From: Pseudomonadota bacterium | GTDB lineage: Bacteria > Myxococcota > Myxococcia > Myxococcales > Myxococcaceae | DNA: 64,000 nucleotides | Assembly (NCBI GenBank): GCA_023426545.1 | Contig: JAFAAN010000057.1 | Location: 1-64,000 of the forward strand | Reading direction: 5' to 3' | Shown here: positions 9,281 to 18,019 of the stretch, piece by piece | How positions within the stretch are numbered: position 1 is the stretch's first letter | Layout: each line of letters begins with the position of its first letter | Made by a program: the position numbers and the translations under genes | Notes under the pieces: model-generated | Told to the model about the DNA's origin: nothing | Seen by the model: only the letters and a program-made list of their open reading frames with translations | Database searches by the model: none

Positions 9281-10257
9281 CGGTCGCGAGCGCGCCAGAC
9301 GCAAGCCTGCCTGTGTCCATCCGGGGATTGTCCAAGACGTACCGGGTGGGCTTCTTTCTCAACAAGCAGGTCAAGGCACTCCAAGGGTTGGACCTGGAGA
9401 TTGCCCCGGGGCAGGTCTATGGATTGCTGGGCCCGAACGGAGCGGGCAAGTCCACGACCATCAAGATTCTGATGGGATTGGTGCGGGCATCCCAGGGACA
9501 GGCGCTGCTCTTCGGCGAGCCGCCTGACCGGCCGCAGGTGCGCCGTCAGGTGGGCTTCCTGCCGGAGAACCCCTCGCTCTATGAGTATCTCACCGGGCGT
9601 GAGTTCGTGACGCTGGCCGGGCGTATCTTCGGATTGAGCGGGCAGGAGTTGGACCAGCGCGTGGAGCGGGTGCTCGGTGAGGTCGGGATGGGCCGGGCGT
9701 CCGACCTCCAGATTCGCCGGTACTCCAAGGGCATGGTGCAGCGCACGGCGCTGGCCCAGGCGCTCATCAGCGGGCCTCGCCTGCTGGTGCTGGACGAGCC
9801 CACCTCAGGCTTGGATCCACTGGGCCGCAGGCAGATGCGCGACCTCATCCTGGCCGAGCGGGAGAAGGGGACGACCATCCTCTTCTGTACCCACATCATC
9901 TCCGACGTCGAGTCGCTCTGTGACCGCGTCGTGGTGCTGGTGGGCGGGCGGCGCGTCCAGGAGGGGAGCGTGCAGGAGTTGGTGTCCGCCAAGGCGCCCT
10001 CGGTGGAGATGGTGGTGCACGGGCTCCCGCTGGAGCAGCTTCAGGCGCTGGGCTTCACCTACGAGCAAGCGCAGCAGCTGGACAGCCGCGTCCTGCTCAG
10101 GGTCCCCGACGCGGATTCACATGGCCTGCTCCAAGCCGTCATCAGCAAGGGCGGTCGTGTCAGTCGGATGCAGCCCGCGCGCTTCTCCCTGGAGGAACTC
10201 TTCCTGGACGCGATGAAGCAGGCAGGTGGCCAGACGGTGGGTGGGGAGATTCAGTGA
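9277..10257 (+). CDS. pilH: ABC transporter ATPase PilH
   Basis: This is a cytoplasmic nucleotide-binding subunit (326 residues) with Walker A GPNGAGKST at 52-60, a signature-like YSKGMVQRTALAQAL, Walker B LLVLDEPTSGLDP and a downstream switch His (CTHIISD). It belongs to the CcmA/DrrA-like class that pairs with ABC-2 permeases. It overlaps pilG (ATGA) and pilI, so the three are coupled. In M. xanthus this gene is required for pilus assembly; the transported substrate is unknown. The C-terminal extension (about 225-326) is typical of the class and variable. Confidence 0.92.
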   Translation: MTVASAPDASLPVSIRGLSKTYRVGFFLNKQVKALQGLDLEIAPGQVYGLLGPNGAGKSTTIKILMGLVRASQGQALLFGEPPDRPQVRRQVGFLPENPSLYEYLTGREFVTLAGRIFGLSGQELDQRVERVLGEVGMGRASDLQIRRYSKGMVQRTALAQALISGPRLLVLDEPTSGLDPLGRRQMRDLILAEREKGTTILFCTHIISDVESLCDRVVVLVGGRRVQEGSVQELVSAKAPSVEMVVHGLPLEQLQALGFTYEQAQQLDSRVLLRVPDADSHGLLQAVISKGGRVSRMQPARFSLEELFLDAMKQAGGQTVGGEIQ

Positions 10258-11024
10258 TGAGTGCCTTCGCTGCCATGGCGTGGAACGGGTTCCGCGAGGC
10301 GCGTCGCAACCGGGTGACGGTGCTGGTTGCCGCGTTCGCCCTGCTGTTGCTCTTCGCCACCACGCTCGTCACGGAGGTCACCGTCAGTACCTTCGATCGG
10401 GTGGTGACGGACTTCGGCCTCGGAGTGATGAGCCTGTTGCTGGTCTTCCTCGCCATCTATCTCTCGTCGGGGCTCATCAGCCGTGAGATCGAGCGGCGCA
10501 CCATCTTCCTGATGGTGTCGAAGCCCATGTCCCGGAGCCGGTTCCTGCTGGCCCGCCTCGCGGGCAACATGCTCACCCTCGGGGTGCTGCTGGTGGCGAT
10601 GACGCTGCTGTTCTGGGTCGAGCTCGTCCTGCACCGCTCGCCCATCACCCAGCCGCAGCTGGCCGCGCTGTGGGGGCTCTACCTGGAGCTGTTCATCCTC
10701 ACCAGCGCAGGGTTCCTGATGTCCACCTTCGCCAGTCAGCTCGTCTCGGCGCTGGTGACGACGGGGCTCTACTTCGCGGGGCACCTCTGCTCGGACATCT
10801 ACAACCTCGGCGTGAAGTCGAAGGTCGAGCTCGTGCAGTGGGTCAGCAAGGCCACCTACTATGCGCTGCCCAACCTCGAGCGGCTGAACTTCCGGCCGCG
10901 TGCCACCTATGCCATCGAGGTGACGGCCGCCGAGCTTGGCTCGGCCACCCTCTATGCGCTGGGGTGGGGAGCGCTCTTCTGCGTGCTGGCCGCAATCGTG
11001 TTCGAGCGGCGCGACTTCCGCTGA
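10257..11024 (+). CDS. pilI: ABC-2 type permease PilI
   Basis: This integral membrane partner of PilH has about six hydrophobic segments in 255 residues, starting near residues 20-40 (VLVAAFALLLLFATTLV). The motif GLISREIERRTIFLMVSKPMSRSRF in the first third is typical of ABC-2 permeases. The ATG at 10257 overlaps the pilH stop in a TGATG arrangement; a GTG three bases upstream is equally possible. It is the last gene of the coupled pilGHI set, 23 bases before pilD. The substrate is unknown. Confidence 0.9.
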   Translation: MSAFAAMAWNGFREARRNRVTVLVAAFALLLLFATTLVTEVTVSTFDRVVTDFGLGVMSLLLVFLAIYLSSGLISREIERRTIFLMVSKPMSRSRFLLARLAGNMLTLGVLLVAMTLLFWVELVLHRSPITQPQLAALWGLYLELFILTSAGFLMSTFASQLVSALVTTGLYFAGHLCSDIYNLGVKSKVELVQWVSKATYYALPNLERLNFRPRATYAIEVTAAELGSATLYALGWGALFCVLAAIVFERRDFR

Positions 11025-11047
11025 GGCTCGGGTAGGATGCGTCTTCT

Positions 11048-12058
11048 GTGACGCATTCCTCCCTGCCGGGATATTTCGGGCCCTTGTTCGCCGTGTTCCT
11101 GTTCGTGCTCGGCCTGTGCGTGGGCAGCTTTCTCAATGTCGTCATCGCGCGGGTTCCGCTGGAGCAGAGCATCGTGCGCCCACGCTCACGGTGCCCTCGG
11201 TGCGGGCACGTGCTGGCCTGGTACGAGAATATCCCGCTGCTGTCCTGGCTGGTGCTCCGTGCGCGCTGCCGGGGGTGCCGCGCGCCCATCTCCGTGCGCT
11301 ATCCCCTGGTCGAGCTGCTGACGGGACTCCTGTACTTCGCCTGTTTGCGCCGCTTCGGCTGGACGTACGAGCTGGTGCCGGCGTTGGTGCTCGTGTCCTT
11401 GCTGGTGCCGCTCGCCTTCATCGACCTGGACCATTGGATTCTGCCGCTGTCCATGACGGTGTCGGGCATGTTGGCGGGGCTCATGCTGGCGATACCGCTG
11501 GGCGCCGAGGCCTTCCGCGATGCGCTCATCGGCGCGGCGGTGGGGTTCCTCTCCTTCCGGCTGATGGAGTACGTGGGCTGGAAGGTGTTCCAGCGAGAGG
11601 CGCTTGGGGCAGGGGACAAGTATCTCGTCGCCATGCTGGGCGCCTTCCTGACGTGGCGCTCGTTGCTGGGCATCCTGTTGTTCGCCTCCATGCAGGGCGC
11701 CGTGGTGGGCATCTTGATGCTGCTGCTGACGGGGCGCGCTGGCCCCCGGGCGGAGAACGCACCGGACGATGCGCCTGGTGAGGAGCCCTCGCCGCTCACG
11801 ATGACGTGGGAGTTCACGCAGCCCGGCCTGCCGCTCTGGAAGCGCCTGTTGCTGGTGCCCTTGTGCCTGTTGATCCAACCGATTCCGGACGCTCCCTTGG
11901 ACGAAGAGGGGCAGGAGGAGGATTGGGTCCCCGAGCGAACCAGCATTCCTTTCGGGCCCTGGTTGGCGCTCGCGGGCTTGGAGCTCCTGCTGCTGGGGCC
12001 ATGGTTGTCGCGGGTGTTGCCCTCGGACATTGCGATGATGCTGGGCGCACTGCCGTGA
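11048..12058 (+). CDS. pilD: Prepilin peptidase/N-methyltransferase PilD
   Basis: This inner-membrane aspartic peptidase cleaves the PilA leader and methylates the new N-terminal Phe. It has the cytoplasmic zinc-type cysteines Cys49, Cys52, Cys74 and Cys77 and catalytic aspartate regions FIDLDHWILP (Asp126 region) and GAGDKYL (Asp190). At 336 residues it is longer than the usual 260-290 because of a charged, Pro-rich insertion (about residues 235-300) between the last two membrane segments. The GTG start at 11048 has AGGA about 10 bases upstream. No separate minor pilin cluster is present in this window. Confidence 0.95.
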   Translation: MTHSSLPGYFGPLFAVFLFVLGLCVGSFLNVVIARVPLEQSIVRPRSRCPRCGHVLAWYENIPLLSWLVLRARCRGCRAPISVRYPLVELLTGLLYFACLRRFGWTYELVPALVLVSLLVPLAFIDLDHWILPLSMTVSGMLAGLMLAIPLGAEAFRDALIGAAVGFLSFRLMEYVGWKVFQREALGAGDKYLVAMLGAFLTWRSLLGILLFASMQGAVVGILMLLLTGRAGPRAENAPDDAPGEEPSPLTMTWEFTQPGLPLWKRLLLVPLCLLIQPIPDAPLDEEGQEEDWVPERTSIPFGPWLALAGLELLLLGPWLSRVLPSDIAMMLGALP

Positions 12059-12074
12059 GCGAAGCGGGGAGGCG

Positions 12075-13196
12075 ATGAAGTGGCGGATTGCCAGCGTCGC
12101 GTTCCTGCTGGGCTCCGTGTCATCGGGGCTCACCTGGCTGTCCGTGCAGCCGGTGCTCTTCCGGCTGCTGGAGGCGGTCCGCCGGTGGGTCCCTGAGGGG
12201 AGCGCGGAAGAAGATGTGTTATCGCGCGTGCGCGGTGTGCTGCCCTGGGTGCTGGGGCTCGACCTGGTCGCGTTGACGGTGCTGACCTACGTGGTGCTGG
12301 ACCTGGTGGTGGGGCGTCCCCTACGCCGCACGGAAGCGGTGGTCGAGCAGTTCGGCAGGCTGGAGTGGGAGCCGCACCTGGTGCCGACCCAGGGTGGAAC
12401 GCTGGTGTCTCGCATCCAGCGCTCCCTGCAGCGGATGGCGGAGGCGCTTCGTGAAGAGCAGGCGCTGACGCGCGCGCAGATGGCATCGCTGCGCGAGTCC
12501 AATGCCCAGCTGGCGCGCACGCAGACGGAGCTGGTGGCTTCGGAGCGCCTGGCCACCGTGGGGCGGCTGGCCGCGGGCGTCGCGCACGAGGTGGGCAACC
12601 CGCTGGCGGGCATTCTCGGTTACGTGGCGCTCGCGCGGGCGAAGGCGGACACGGCCGAGCTGAAGGACTTCCTGGAGCGCATCGACCATGAAGTCCACCG
12701 CATCGACCGAATCATCCGGGGCCTGTTGGACCTGGGGCGGCCCGGCACCACCTCAATGGGACCTGTAGACGTCAGCGCGCTGGTGGAGACCTGCGTGCGG
12801 CTGGTTCGCGCCTCGCCCGAGCTGGCCTATGTGGCGGTGGCGCTCGACTTGGAACCCGGGCTGCTCGCACGGGCGGATGCGGGGCCGCTCTCCCAGATTG
12901 TCATCAACCTGCTGCTCAACGCCGCCCAGGCGATGGGCGGGCAGGGGGGCGTCCGGGTCATCACGCGGCAAGCGGCGGGCGAGGTCTGCCTCCATGTGGA
13001 GGATGGGGGAAAGGGGATCCCCGAGGACATCATGCCGCGCCTGTTCGAGCCCTTCTTCACGACCAAGGGGCGTGACGGGACGGGACTGGGACTGGCCGTG
13101 TCGCAGCGGCTGGCGCAGGTCATGGGTGGCAGGCTCGAGGCGGAGAACGTCCCAGGTGGCGGTGCCCGCTTTACGGTGCGTCTGCCTGTCCCCTGA
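12075..13196 (+). CDS. nla28S: Sensor histidine kinase Nla28S
   Basis: This membrane-bound kinase (373 residues) has hydrophobic segments at about residues 8-30 and 57-77, a HAMP-like linker, a coiled coil with His171 in the H-box VAHEVGNPLAGILGY, an N-box NLLLNAAQAM, and G boxes DGGKGIPED and GTGLGLAVS. It is followed 73 bases later by the NtrC-type regulator, and this position between pilD and pilM matches the Nla28S/Nla28 pair of M. xanthus. That pair acts in early starvation and development gene expression. The ATG at 12075 follows GGGGAGG closely. Confidence 0.9.
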   Translation: MKWRIASVAFLLGSVSSGLTWLSVQPVLFRLLEAVRRWVPEGSAEEDVLSRVRGVLPWVLGLDLVALTVLTYVVLDLVVGRPLRRTEAVVEQFGRLEWEPHLVPTQGGTLVSRIQRSLQRMAEALREEQALTRAQMASLRESNAQLARTQTELVASERLATVGRLAAGVAHEVGNPLAGILGYVALARAKADTAELKDFLERIDHEVHRIDRIIRGLLDLGRPGTTSMGPVDVSALVETCVRLVRASPELAYVAVALDLEPGLLARADAGPLSQIVINLLLNAAQAMGGQGGVRVITRQAAGEVCLHVEDGGKGIPEDIMPRLFEPFFTTKGRDGTGLGLAVSQRLAQVMGGRLEAENVPGGGARFTVRLPVP

Positions 13197-13269
13197 GGAA
13201 AGCGTCGCGCCGGGCTGGCCGGAAGCTACCGATGCTGTCGCGGGTGGGCGATGATGCGCGGAGACGGCC

Positions 13270-14694
13270 ATGTCCCTGTTCCGCTCCATTCTCGTTGCCG
13301 ACGATGAGCCCTCCATCCGGCACATCCTCACGCTGGTGCTCACCGGCCACGGGTATGAAGTGCGCGCGGTGGCCGACGGCGAGGACGCGCTCAAGGAGCT
13401 CGCCGCTCGTGACTACGACGTCCTCCTCTGTGACGTGCGCATGCCGAAGAAGGACGGCCTCTCCGTGCTGCGCGAGGCGCTGGCGGCGCATCCGGCGCTG
13501 ACCGCGGTGGTGATGAGCGCCTACGGCTCGCAGGAGCAGGCGCTCCAGGCGGTGGCCGCCGGCGCGTTCGACTACGTCCAGAAGCCCTTCAAGCCGGAGG
13601 AAATCGTCTTCGTCCTTCGCAAGGCGGAGGAGCGCGAGCGGCTGGTCCGCGAGAACCGGCGCCTCAAGCAGGTCAGCCTGCCTTCGACGCCCCAGGGACA
13701 CATCCTCGGCGAGAGCCCCGCGCTGCACGCGCTGCTGCGCCAGGTGGCCCGGCTGGCGCCCGTGGACACCACGGTGCTCATCAGCGGCGAGAGTGGCACG
13801 GGCAAGGAGCTCATCGCGAGGGAGCTGCACGTGAGCAGTCCCCGTGCGCCCATGGCGTTCGTGGCGGTGAACTGCGGCGCCATTCCTTCCGGGCTCATCG
13901 AGAGCGAGCTGTTCGGACATGCGAAGGGCGCCTTCACGGATGCGCGCACCGCCAAACGAGGACTCTTCGCTGAAGCGGATGGCGGAACGCTCTTCCTCGA
14001 CGAAGTCGGTGAGCTCCCGCTGTCCGCCCAGGTGAAGCTGCTGCGCGTCCTCCAGGAGGGAGAAATCCGTCCGGTGGGGGAGAACCGCGTCGAGAAGGTG
14101 AACGTGCGCGTGGTGGCCGCCACGTTGCGCGACCTGTCCCGGCTGGTGGGGAAGGGCGAGTTCCGGGAGGACCTGTACTACCGCCTCAACGTGGTGAACC
14201 TCCGCGTTCCGCCGCTGCGTGAACGCCTCGAGGACGTGCCGCTGCTCGCACGGGCTTTCATCGCCCGCTTCAATCGCGAGCTGAACCGCGAGCCTCCCGT
14301 CGCGGGGCTCTCCCCGGAGGCCGAGGCGCTGATGCTGGCCTATGCCTGGCCCGGAAACATCCGCGAGTTGGAGAACGCCATGGAGCGCGCCGTGCTGTTG
14401 GCGGACGAGTCGCTCATCCTCCCCGCGAACCTGCCCGAAAAGCTGTGGGCCGCCCCAGCCCCCGCGCCCCAGCGGTCAGCGGGACACGAGGGGGCCGTGC
14501 AACAGGATGGTGGCGACCTGTCGCTCAAGCGGGCCATCCGGGAGCTGGAGGAGTCCTACATCCGGGCCGCCCTGCGGAAGACGAAGGGCAACCGCACCCG
14601 GGCCGCGGAGCTGCTGGACATCAGTCACCGGGCGCTCCTCTACAAAATCAAGGAGTACGGCATCGATCCGGATGCCGAGGCGGAGCGGGGTTGA
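13270..14694 (+). CDS. nla28: NtrC-family response regulator Nla28
   Basis: This sigma54 activator has 474 residues. The receiver domain has Asp11/Asp12 and phospho-acceptor Asp55. The AAA+ domain has Walker A GESGTGKE (about residues 173-180) and Walker B TLFLDEVGELP. The sigma54-contact loop reads GAFTDA instead of the commoner GAFTGA, a variant also found in functional activators. A Fis-type helix-turn-helix (TRAAELLDISHRALLYKI) ends the protein. It is followed by a hairpin, so nla28S-nla28 seems to close a transcription unit before pilM. Confidence 0.92.
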   Translation: MSLFRSILVADDEPSIRHILTLVLTGHGYEVRAVADGEDALKELAARDYDVLLCDVRMPKKDGLSVLREALAAHPALTAVVMSAYGSQEQALQAVAAGAFDYVQKPFKPEEIVFVLRKAEERERLVRENRRLKQVSLPSTPQGHILGESPALHALLRQVARLAPVDTTVLISGESGTGKELIARELHVSSPRAPMAFVAVNCGAIPSGLIESELFGHAKGAFTDARTAKRGLFAEADGGTLFLDEVGELPLSAQVKLLRVLQEGEIRPVGENRVEKVNVRVVAATLRDLSRLVGKGEFREDLYYRLNVVNLRVPPLRERLEDVPLLARAFIARFNRELNREPPVAGLSPEAEALMLAYAWPGNIRELENAMERAVLLADESLILPANLPEKLWAAPAPAPQRSAGHEGAVQQDGGDLSLKRAIRELEESYIRAALRKTKGNRTRAAELLDISHRALLYKIKEYGIDPDAEAERG

Positions 14695-14749
14695 GGTGCG
14701 GGGTTGGTCCAGAATCTGGACGGATGGGTCGACATTTGACGGAACGCGC

Positions 14750-14774
14750 CGGAGGCCGGAAAATCGGGCCTCCG
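14750..14774 (+). terminator. Perfect 8-bp hairpin between nla28 and pilM
   Basis: CGGAGGCC (14750-14757) pairs perfectly with GGCCTCCG (14767-14774) around a 9-base loop. There is no U-run, so termination would be of the weak or Rho-assisted kind. It lies in the 214-base gap separating nla28 from pilM, the largest gap inside the pil locus, which suggests pilM may have its own promoter. I could not pick out a convincing promoter there. Confidence 0.5.
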
Positions 14775-14908
14775 CGACGGTGTTGAGGGGCCCGGCGCTG
14801 TAGGTGGTGCGCGGCTCCCGTCCGTCCGGAGGGTAGGCGGGCTCCAGGCACTTTTTAGGAGGGGTTGTCGGCCAGTGCTACGCTGGCTGCCTCTCGACGG
14901 AGTCAAGC

Positions 14909-15991
14909 ATGGCGAAGGGCAAACTGGTACTCGGCCTGGATATCGGATCGACGTCCATCAAGATGATCCTGCTCAAGGAGCAGCGCAAGCGCGGCGAGGT
15001 CGTCTACGCGCTGCAGAGCTTCGGGATGAAGCCGCTGCCCCCCGAGGCGATCGTCGATGGGGCGTTGATGAACTCCACGGCCATCGTCCAGGCCGTGCAG
15101 GACCTGATGGCCGAGCTGAAGGTGAAGGGCAAGGACGTCGCCATCGGCGTGTCCGGTCACTCGGTCATCATCAAGAAGATTCAGATGCCCCGCATGTCCC
15201 AGGACGAGCTCGAGGAGAGCATCCAGTGGGAGGCGGAGCAGTACATCCCGTTCGATGTGAAGGACGTGAACATCGACACGCAGATCCTCGACGGTGGCGG
15301 CAACGACGCCACCGGGCAGATGGACGTGCTCCTGGTCGCGGCCAAGAAGGACATGATCAACGACTACACCACGGTGGTCTCGGAGGCGGGGTTGGCGCCG
15401 GTGGTGGTGGACGTGGACGCGTTCGCCGTCCAGAACATGTTCTCGGTCAACTACGACGTGCCCGAGCGCGAGACGGTGGTGCTCATCAACGCGGGCGCGT
15501 CCGTGGTGAACATCAACATCATCTCCAACGGCGCGACGGTGTTCACCCGCGACGTCACCATCGGTGGGAACCAGTTCACCGAGGAGATCCAGAAGCAGCT
15601 CAACGTCTCCTACGAGGAGGCCGAGGCGCTGAAGATTGGTGGCAACGGCTCGGATGCGGACGCGGTGGTTCCGCAGGACGTGGAGCGGGTGCTCTCCAGC
15701 GTGGCCGAGCAGGTGGCGGGAGAAATCCAGCGCTCGCTCGACTTCTACGCGGGCACCGCCGCCGACTCGAACTTCAGCAAGGTCTACCTGTCGGGCGGCA
15801 CGGCGAAGATTCCCGCGCTGTTCAAGACCATCGAGGCGCGCACCGGCGTGCCGGTGGAGATTCTCAATCCCTTCCGCAAGATCGAAGTGGACAACCGGAA
15901 GTTCGACCCCGCGTTCATCATGGACGTGGCGCCGATGGCCGCGGTGGCCGTGGGGTTGGCGCTGCGGCGCCCGGGCGACAAGCTGGGCTGA
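14909..15991 (+). CDS. pilM: Type IV pilus alignment protein PilM
   Basis: This is an actin-fold (FtsA-like) cytoplasmic protein that binds the N-terminal tail of PilN and joins the alignment complex to the motor. Its 360 residues open with the ATP-binding phosphate-1 motif LGLDIGSTSIKMI and contain the family stretch QDELEESIQWEAEQYIPFD and phosphate-2-like VLINAGAS. A late YLSGGTAKIP matches the adenosine motif. The start has GGAG 8 bases upstream. It begins the compact pilMNOPQ run. Confidence 0.96.
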   Translation: MAKGKLVLGLDIGSTSIKMILLKEQRKRGEVVYALQSFGMKPLPPEAIVDGALMNSTAIVQAVQDLMAELKVKGKDVAIGVSGHSVIIKKIQMPRMSQDELEESIQWEAEQYIPFDVKDVNIDTQILDGGGNDATGQMDVLLVAAKKDMINDYTTVVSEAGLAPVVVDVDAFAVQNMFSVNYDVPERETVVLINAGASVVNINIISNGATVFTRDVTIGGNQFTEEIQKQLNVSYEEAEALKIGGNGSDADAVVPQDVERVLSSVAEQVAGEIQRSLDFYAGTAADSNFSKVYLSGGTAKIPALFKTIEARTGVPVEILNPFRKIEVDNRKFDPAFIMDVAPMAAVAVGLALRRPGDKLG

Positions 15992-16018
15992 CCGGACCAC
16001 CCTCTGGAGACGACGCAC

Positions 16019-16696
16019 ATGATGATTCGCATCAACCTGCTGCCCGTCCGGGCGGTGAAGAAGCGCGAGATGGGCCGGCAGGTGCTGGTCCTCTTCGCGG
16101 TGGTCCTGATTGGCGCCGGCGTGGCGAACTATGCCTGGTACGACAACCGGGAGAGCGAGCTCGCGATGCACCAGCAGGGCGTCGCCGCGGCCAAGGCCAA
16201 GATCGCCGAGCTGGAGAAGATCATCGGCGAGGTGAAGAACATCAACGCTCGCAAGGCCGAGGTGGAGAAGAAGTTGGCCGTGCTGGATGCGCTGCGTAAG
16301 GGCCGAAATGGCCCCGTCCGTATGATGGATGCGCTCGCTTCGGCTACCCCCAAGAAGGTGTGGGTGAAGACCTTCACTGAAAACAACAACGCCGTGGCCA
16401 TCGACGGCGCTGCCGTCAGCCACGACGAAGTGGCCGAGTTCATGCGAGGCCTCAATGGCGTGGTCTGGACGCCGAAGGGGATGGGCCGCCTGGTGGACCG
16501 GCGCCGCGACAGCAAGACGGCGCGTGTGGAGATGTTCACCGCGGAGGCCACGATCGAAGAGTTCCCGGATGCTCAGGTGACTCCGTTCTTCAGGAACATC
16601 GACCTGCAGACCGCGAAGCAGGTTGCCGCCGGCCAGACGGGGGTGCCTGCCCTGGTCGAGTTCAAGATCACGCTGACGTCCAACTACGCCATCTGA
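16019..16696 (+). CDS. pilN: Type IV pilus alignment protein PilN
   Basis: This bitopic inner-membrane protein (225 residues) has the short cytoplasmic tail motif INLLPVR (residues 5-11) that fits into PilM, one membrane span (about residues 22-42), a coiled coil (about 50-95) and a ferredoxin-like periplasmic domain that pairs with PilO. ATGs at 16019 and 16022 are both possible starts. It is longer by about 20-30 residues than many PilN proteins because of an added C-terminal part. It lies between pilM and pilO with gaps of 27 and 14 bases. Confidence 0.95.
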   Translation: MMIRINLLPVRAVKKREMGRQVLVLFAVVLIGAGVANYAWYDNRESELAMHQQGVAAAKAKIAELEKIIGEVKNINARKAEVEKKLAVLDALRKGRNGPVRMMDALASATPKKVWVKTFTENNNAVAIDGAAVSHDEVAEFMRGLNGVVWTPKGMGRLVDRRRDSKTARVEMFTAEATIEEFPDAQVTPFFRNIDLQTAKQVAAGQTGVPALVEFKITLTSNYAI

Positions 16697-16710
16697 CAAG
16701 GCCGCTCGTC

Positions 16711-17337
16711 ATGGACAAGTACCTGGATCAATTCGTCAAGGCGCCTCCTGCCATCAAGTTTGGTGGATTGGCGTTCGTTGTCGTGGCCCTGACGGTCGCC
16801 AACTACTTCATGCTCATCCAGCCCACGGAGGAGGCCATCGGGTGGGCGATGGAAGAGCGCCGGAAGCTGGACCTGGAACTGGCGGACAAGAGCGAGATTG
16901 CTCAGAACCTGAATGAACGTCGACGCGAGATGGACGTGCTCGAGCAGAAGCTCTCGGAGGCACTCACAGAGCTGCCCGAACAGCGCGACATCGAAGAGCT
17001 CCTCGCGCAGATCAACGACATCGGGAAGAAGAGCGGCTTGGAGCTGGCCAGTGTGACCCCTGGCAAGGAGACCGTCGGGGGGGGAGAGTTCTTCGCGCGC
17101 ATCCCCATCAAGATGACGGTGAGCGGCAACTACCATGAGATCGCCCTCTTCCTTCAGGAGATGGCGAACATGCGCCGCATCGTCAACGTCAACAACATCA
17201 AGTTCAGCTCGGCCGCGCTCAAGAACGAGAAGGTCGTCCTTCAGAGCGAGTTCATGGCCACGACGTTCCGGTTCGTCGAGCAGAAGGGGGCCGCATCGAC
17301 GAGCGCGGGCGCCTCGAACGTGAACTCAAAGAAATAG
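16711..17337 (+). CDS. pilO: Type IV pilus alignment protein PilO
   Basis: This bitopic protein (208 residues) pairs with PilN. It has a membrane span at about residues 20-38, a long coiled coil (about 45-95, ERRKLDLELADKSEIAQNL onwards) and a periplasmic ferredoxin-like domain with the family signature VSGNYHEIALFLQEMANMRRIVNV. The C-terminal tail is Ser/Ala-rich and short. It connects the inner-membrane ring to PilP. Confidence 0.95.
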   Translation: MDKYLDQFVKAPPAIKFGGLAFVVVALTVANYFMLIQPTEEAIGWAMEERRKLDLELADKSEIAQNLNERRREMDVLEQKLSEALTELPEQRDIEELLAQINDIGKKSGLELASVTPGKETVGGGEFFARIPIKMTVSGNYHEIALFLQEMANMRRIVNVNNIKFSSAALKNEKVVLQSEFMATTFRFVEQKGAASTSAGASNVNSKK

Positions 17338-17380
17338 AAACTTGATCCGCCCCAGAAGTAGGGCGACAAGGGGATTGAGG

Positions 17381-17944
17381 ATGAAGACGTTCAAGGCCAC
17401 CATGACCACCGCGATGCTCGCCTTGGCGCTCGCTGCCTGTGATGAGGCGCCCGCTCCGGCGCCCCCGGCCGCGAAGCCCAAGGCTGTGGCGCCGGCCGCG
17501 GTACAGGCTGCTCCCTCCGAGGCCGAAGCGACCAAGGCACCGGCTTATGCCTATAGCTACAACCCGGTGGGGAAGCGCGATCCGTTTCGGAGCCCCATCG
17601 AGGAAATCAATCCGGTGGATTCCAATCGGGTCGCCGCGTGCAACGAGCCTCTCTGCGCGTTCGATCTGGACCAGTTGAAGCTCGTTGCCGTCGTCACTGG
17701 CGATGCCAGTCCCATGGCCATGGTCGAGGACCCGGCCGGCCGGGGGCACATCGTGCGCCGCAATACCCGTATGGGTCGTCAGGGCGGGAAGGTGACGCAG
17801 ATCCTTCGTGATTCCGTGACGGTCACTGAGGTGTTTTCAGGCAACGGCGAGATCATCAAGAATCCGGTGATGCTGAAGCTGAAGCCCGATGCGAAGCTGG
17901 ACCCCGCCTACAACATGATGACGGGCAGAAACTTCGGAGAGTAG
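17381..17944 (+). CDS. pilP: Type IV pilus lipoprotein PilP
   Basis: PilP is the lipoprotein linking PilNO to the secretin PilQ. The start at ATG 17381, after TTGAGG, gives a 187-residue precursor with lipobox LAAC and Cys20. An Ala/Pro-rich linker (about 22-60) is followed by the conserved YNPVGKRDPFRSP motif and a beta-sandwich with LDQLKLVAVVTGD and GDGEIIKNP-like strands. An in-frame TTG at 17342 would bury the signal peptide and was rejected. pilQ follows 75 bases later. Confidence 0.95.
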   Translation: MKTFKATMTTAMLALALAACDEAPAPAPPAAKPKAVAPAAVQAAPSEAEATKAPAYAYSYNPVGKRDPFRSPIEEINPVDSNRVAACNEPLCAFDLDQLKLVAVVTGDASPMAMVEDPAGRGHIVRRNTRMGRQGGKVTQILRDSVTVTEVFSGNGEIIKNPVMLKLKPDAKLDPAYNMMTGRNFGE

Positions 17945-18019
17945 CGCCCTCCAAGGCGCTCCCGCGGGCGGTGGCCCGCTTCCAACTTGTTGAGGGGACG
18001 CATGCTCGAGGAGAGCGCT

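Noticed and set aside
14903..16699. 598-codon open frame on the - strand opposite pilM-pilN
   Set aside because: Its translation is His/Leu/Arg/Asp-rich with no motifs, the usual antisense shadow of high-GC coding sequence. pilM and pilN are certain on the + strand.
18002..18019. Alternative ATG start of pilQ
   Set aside because: It is possible, but GTG 18020 has a better-spaced GAGGAG site and a more normal signal peptide N-region. The difference is six residues.
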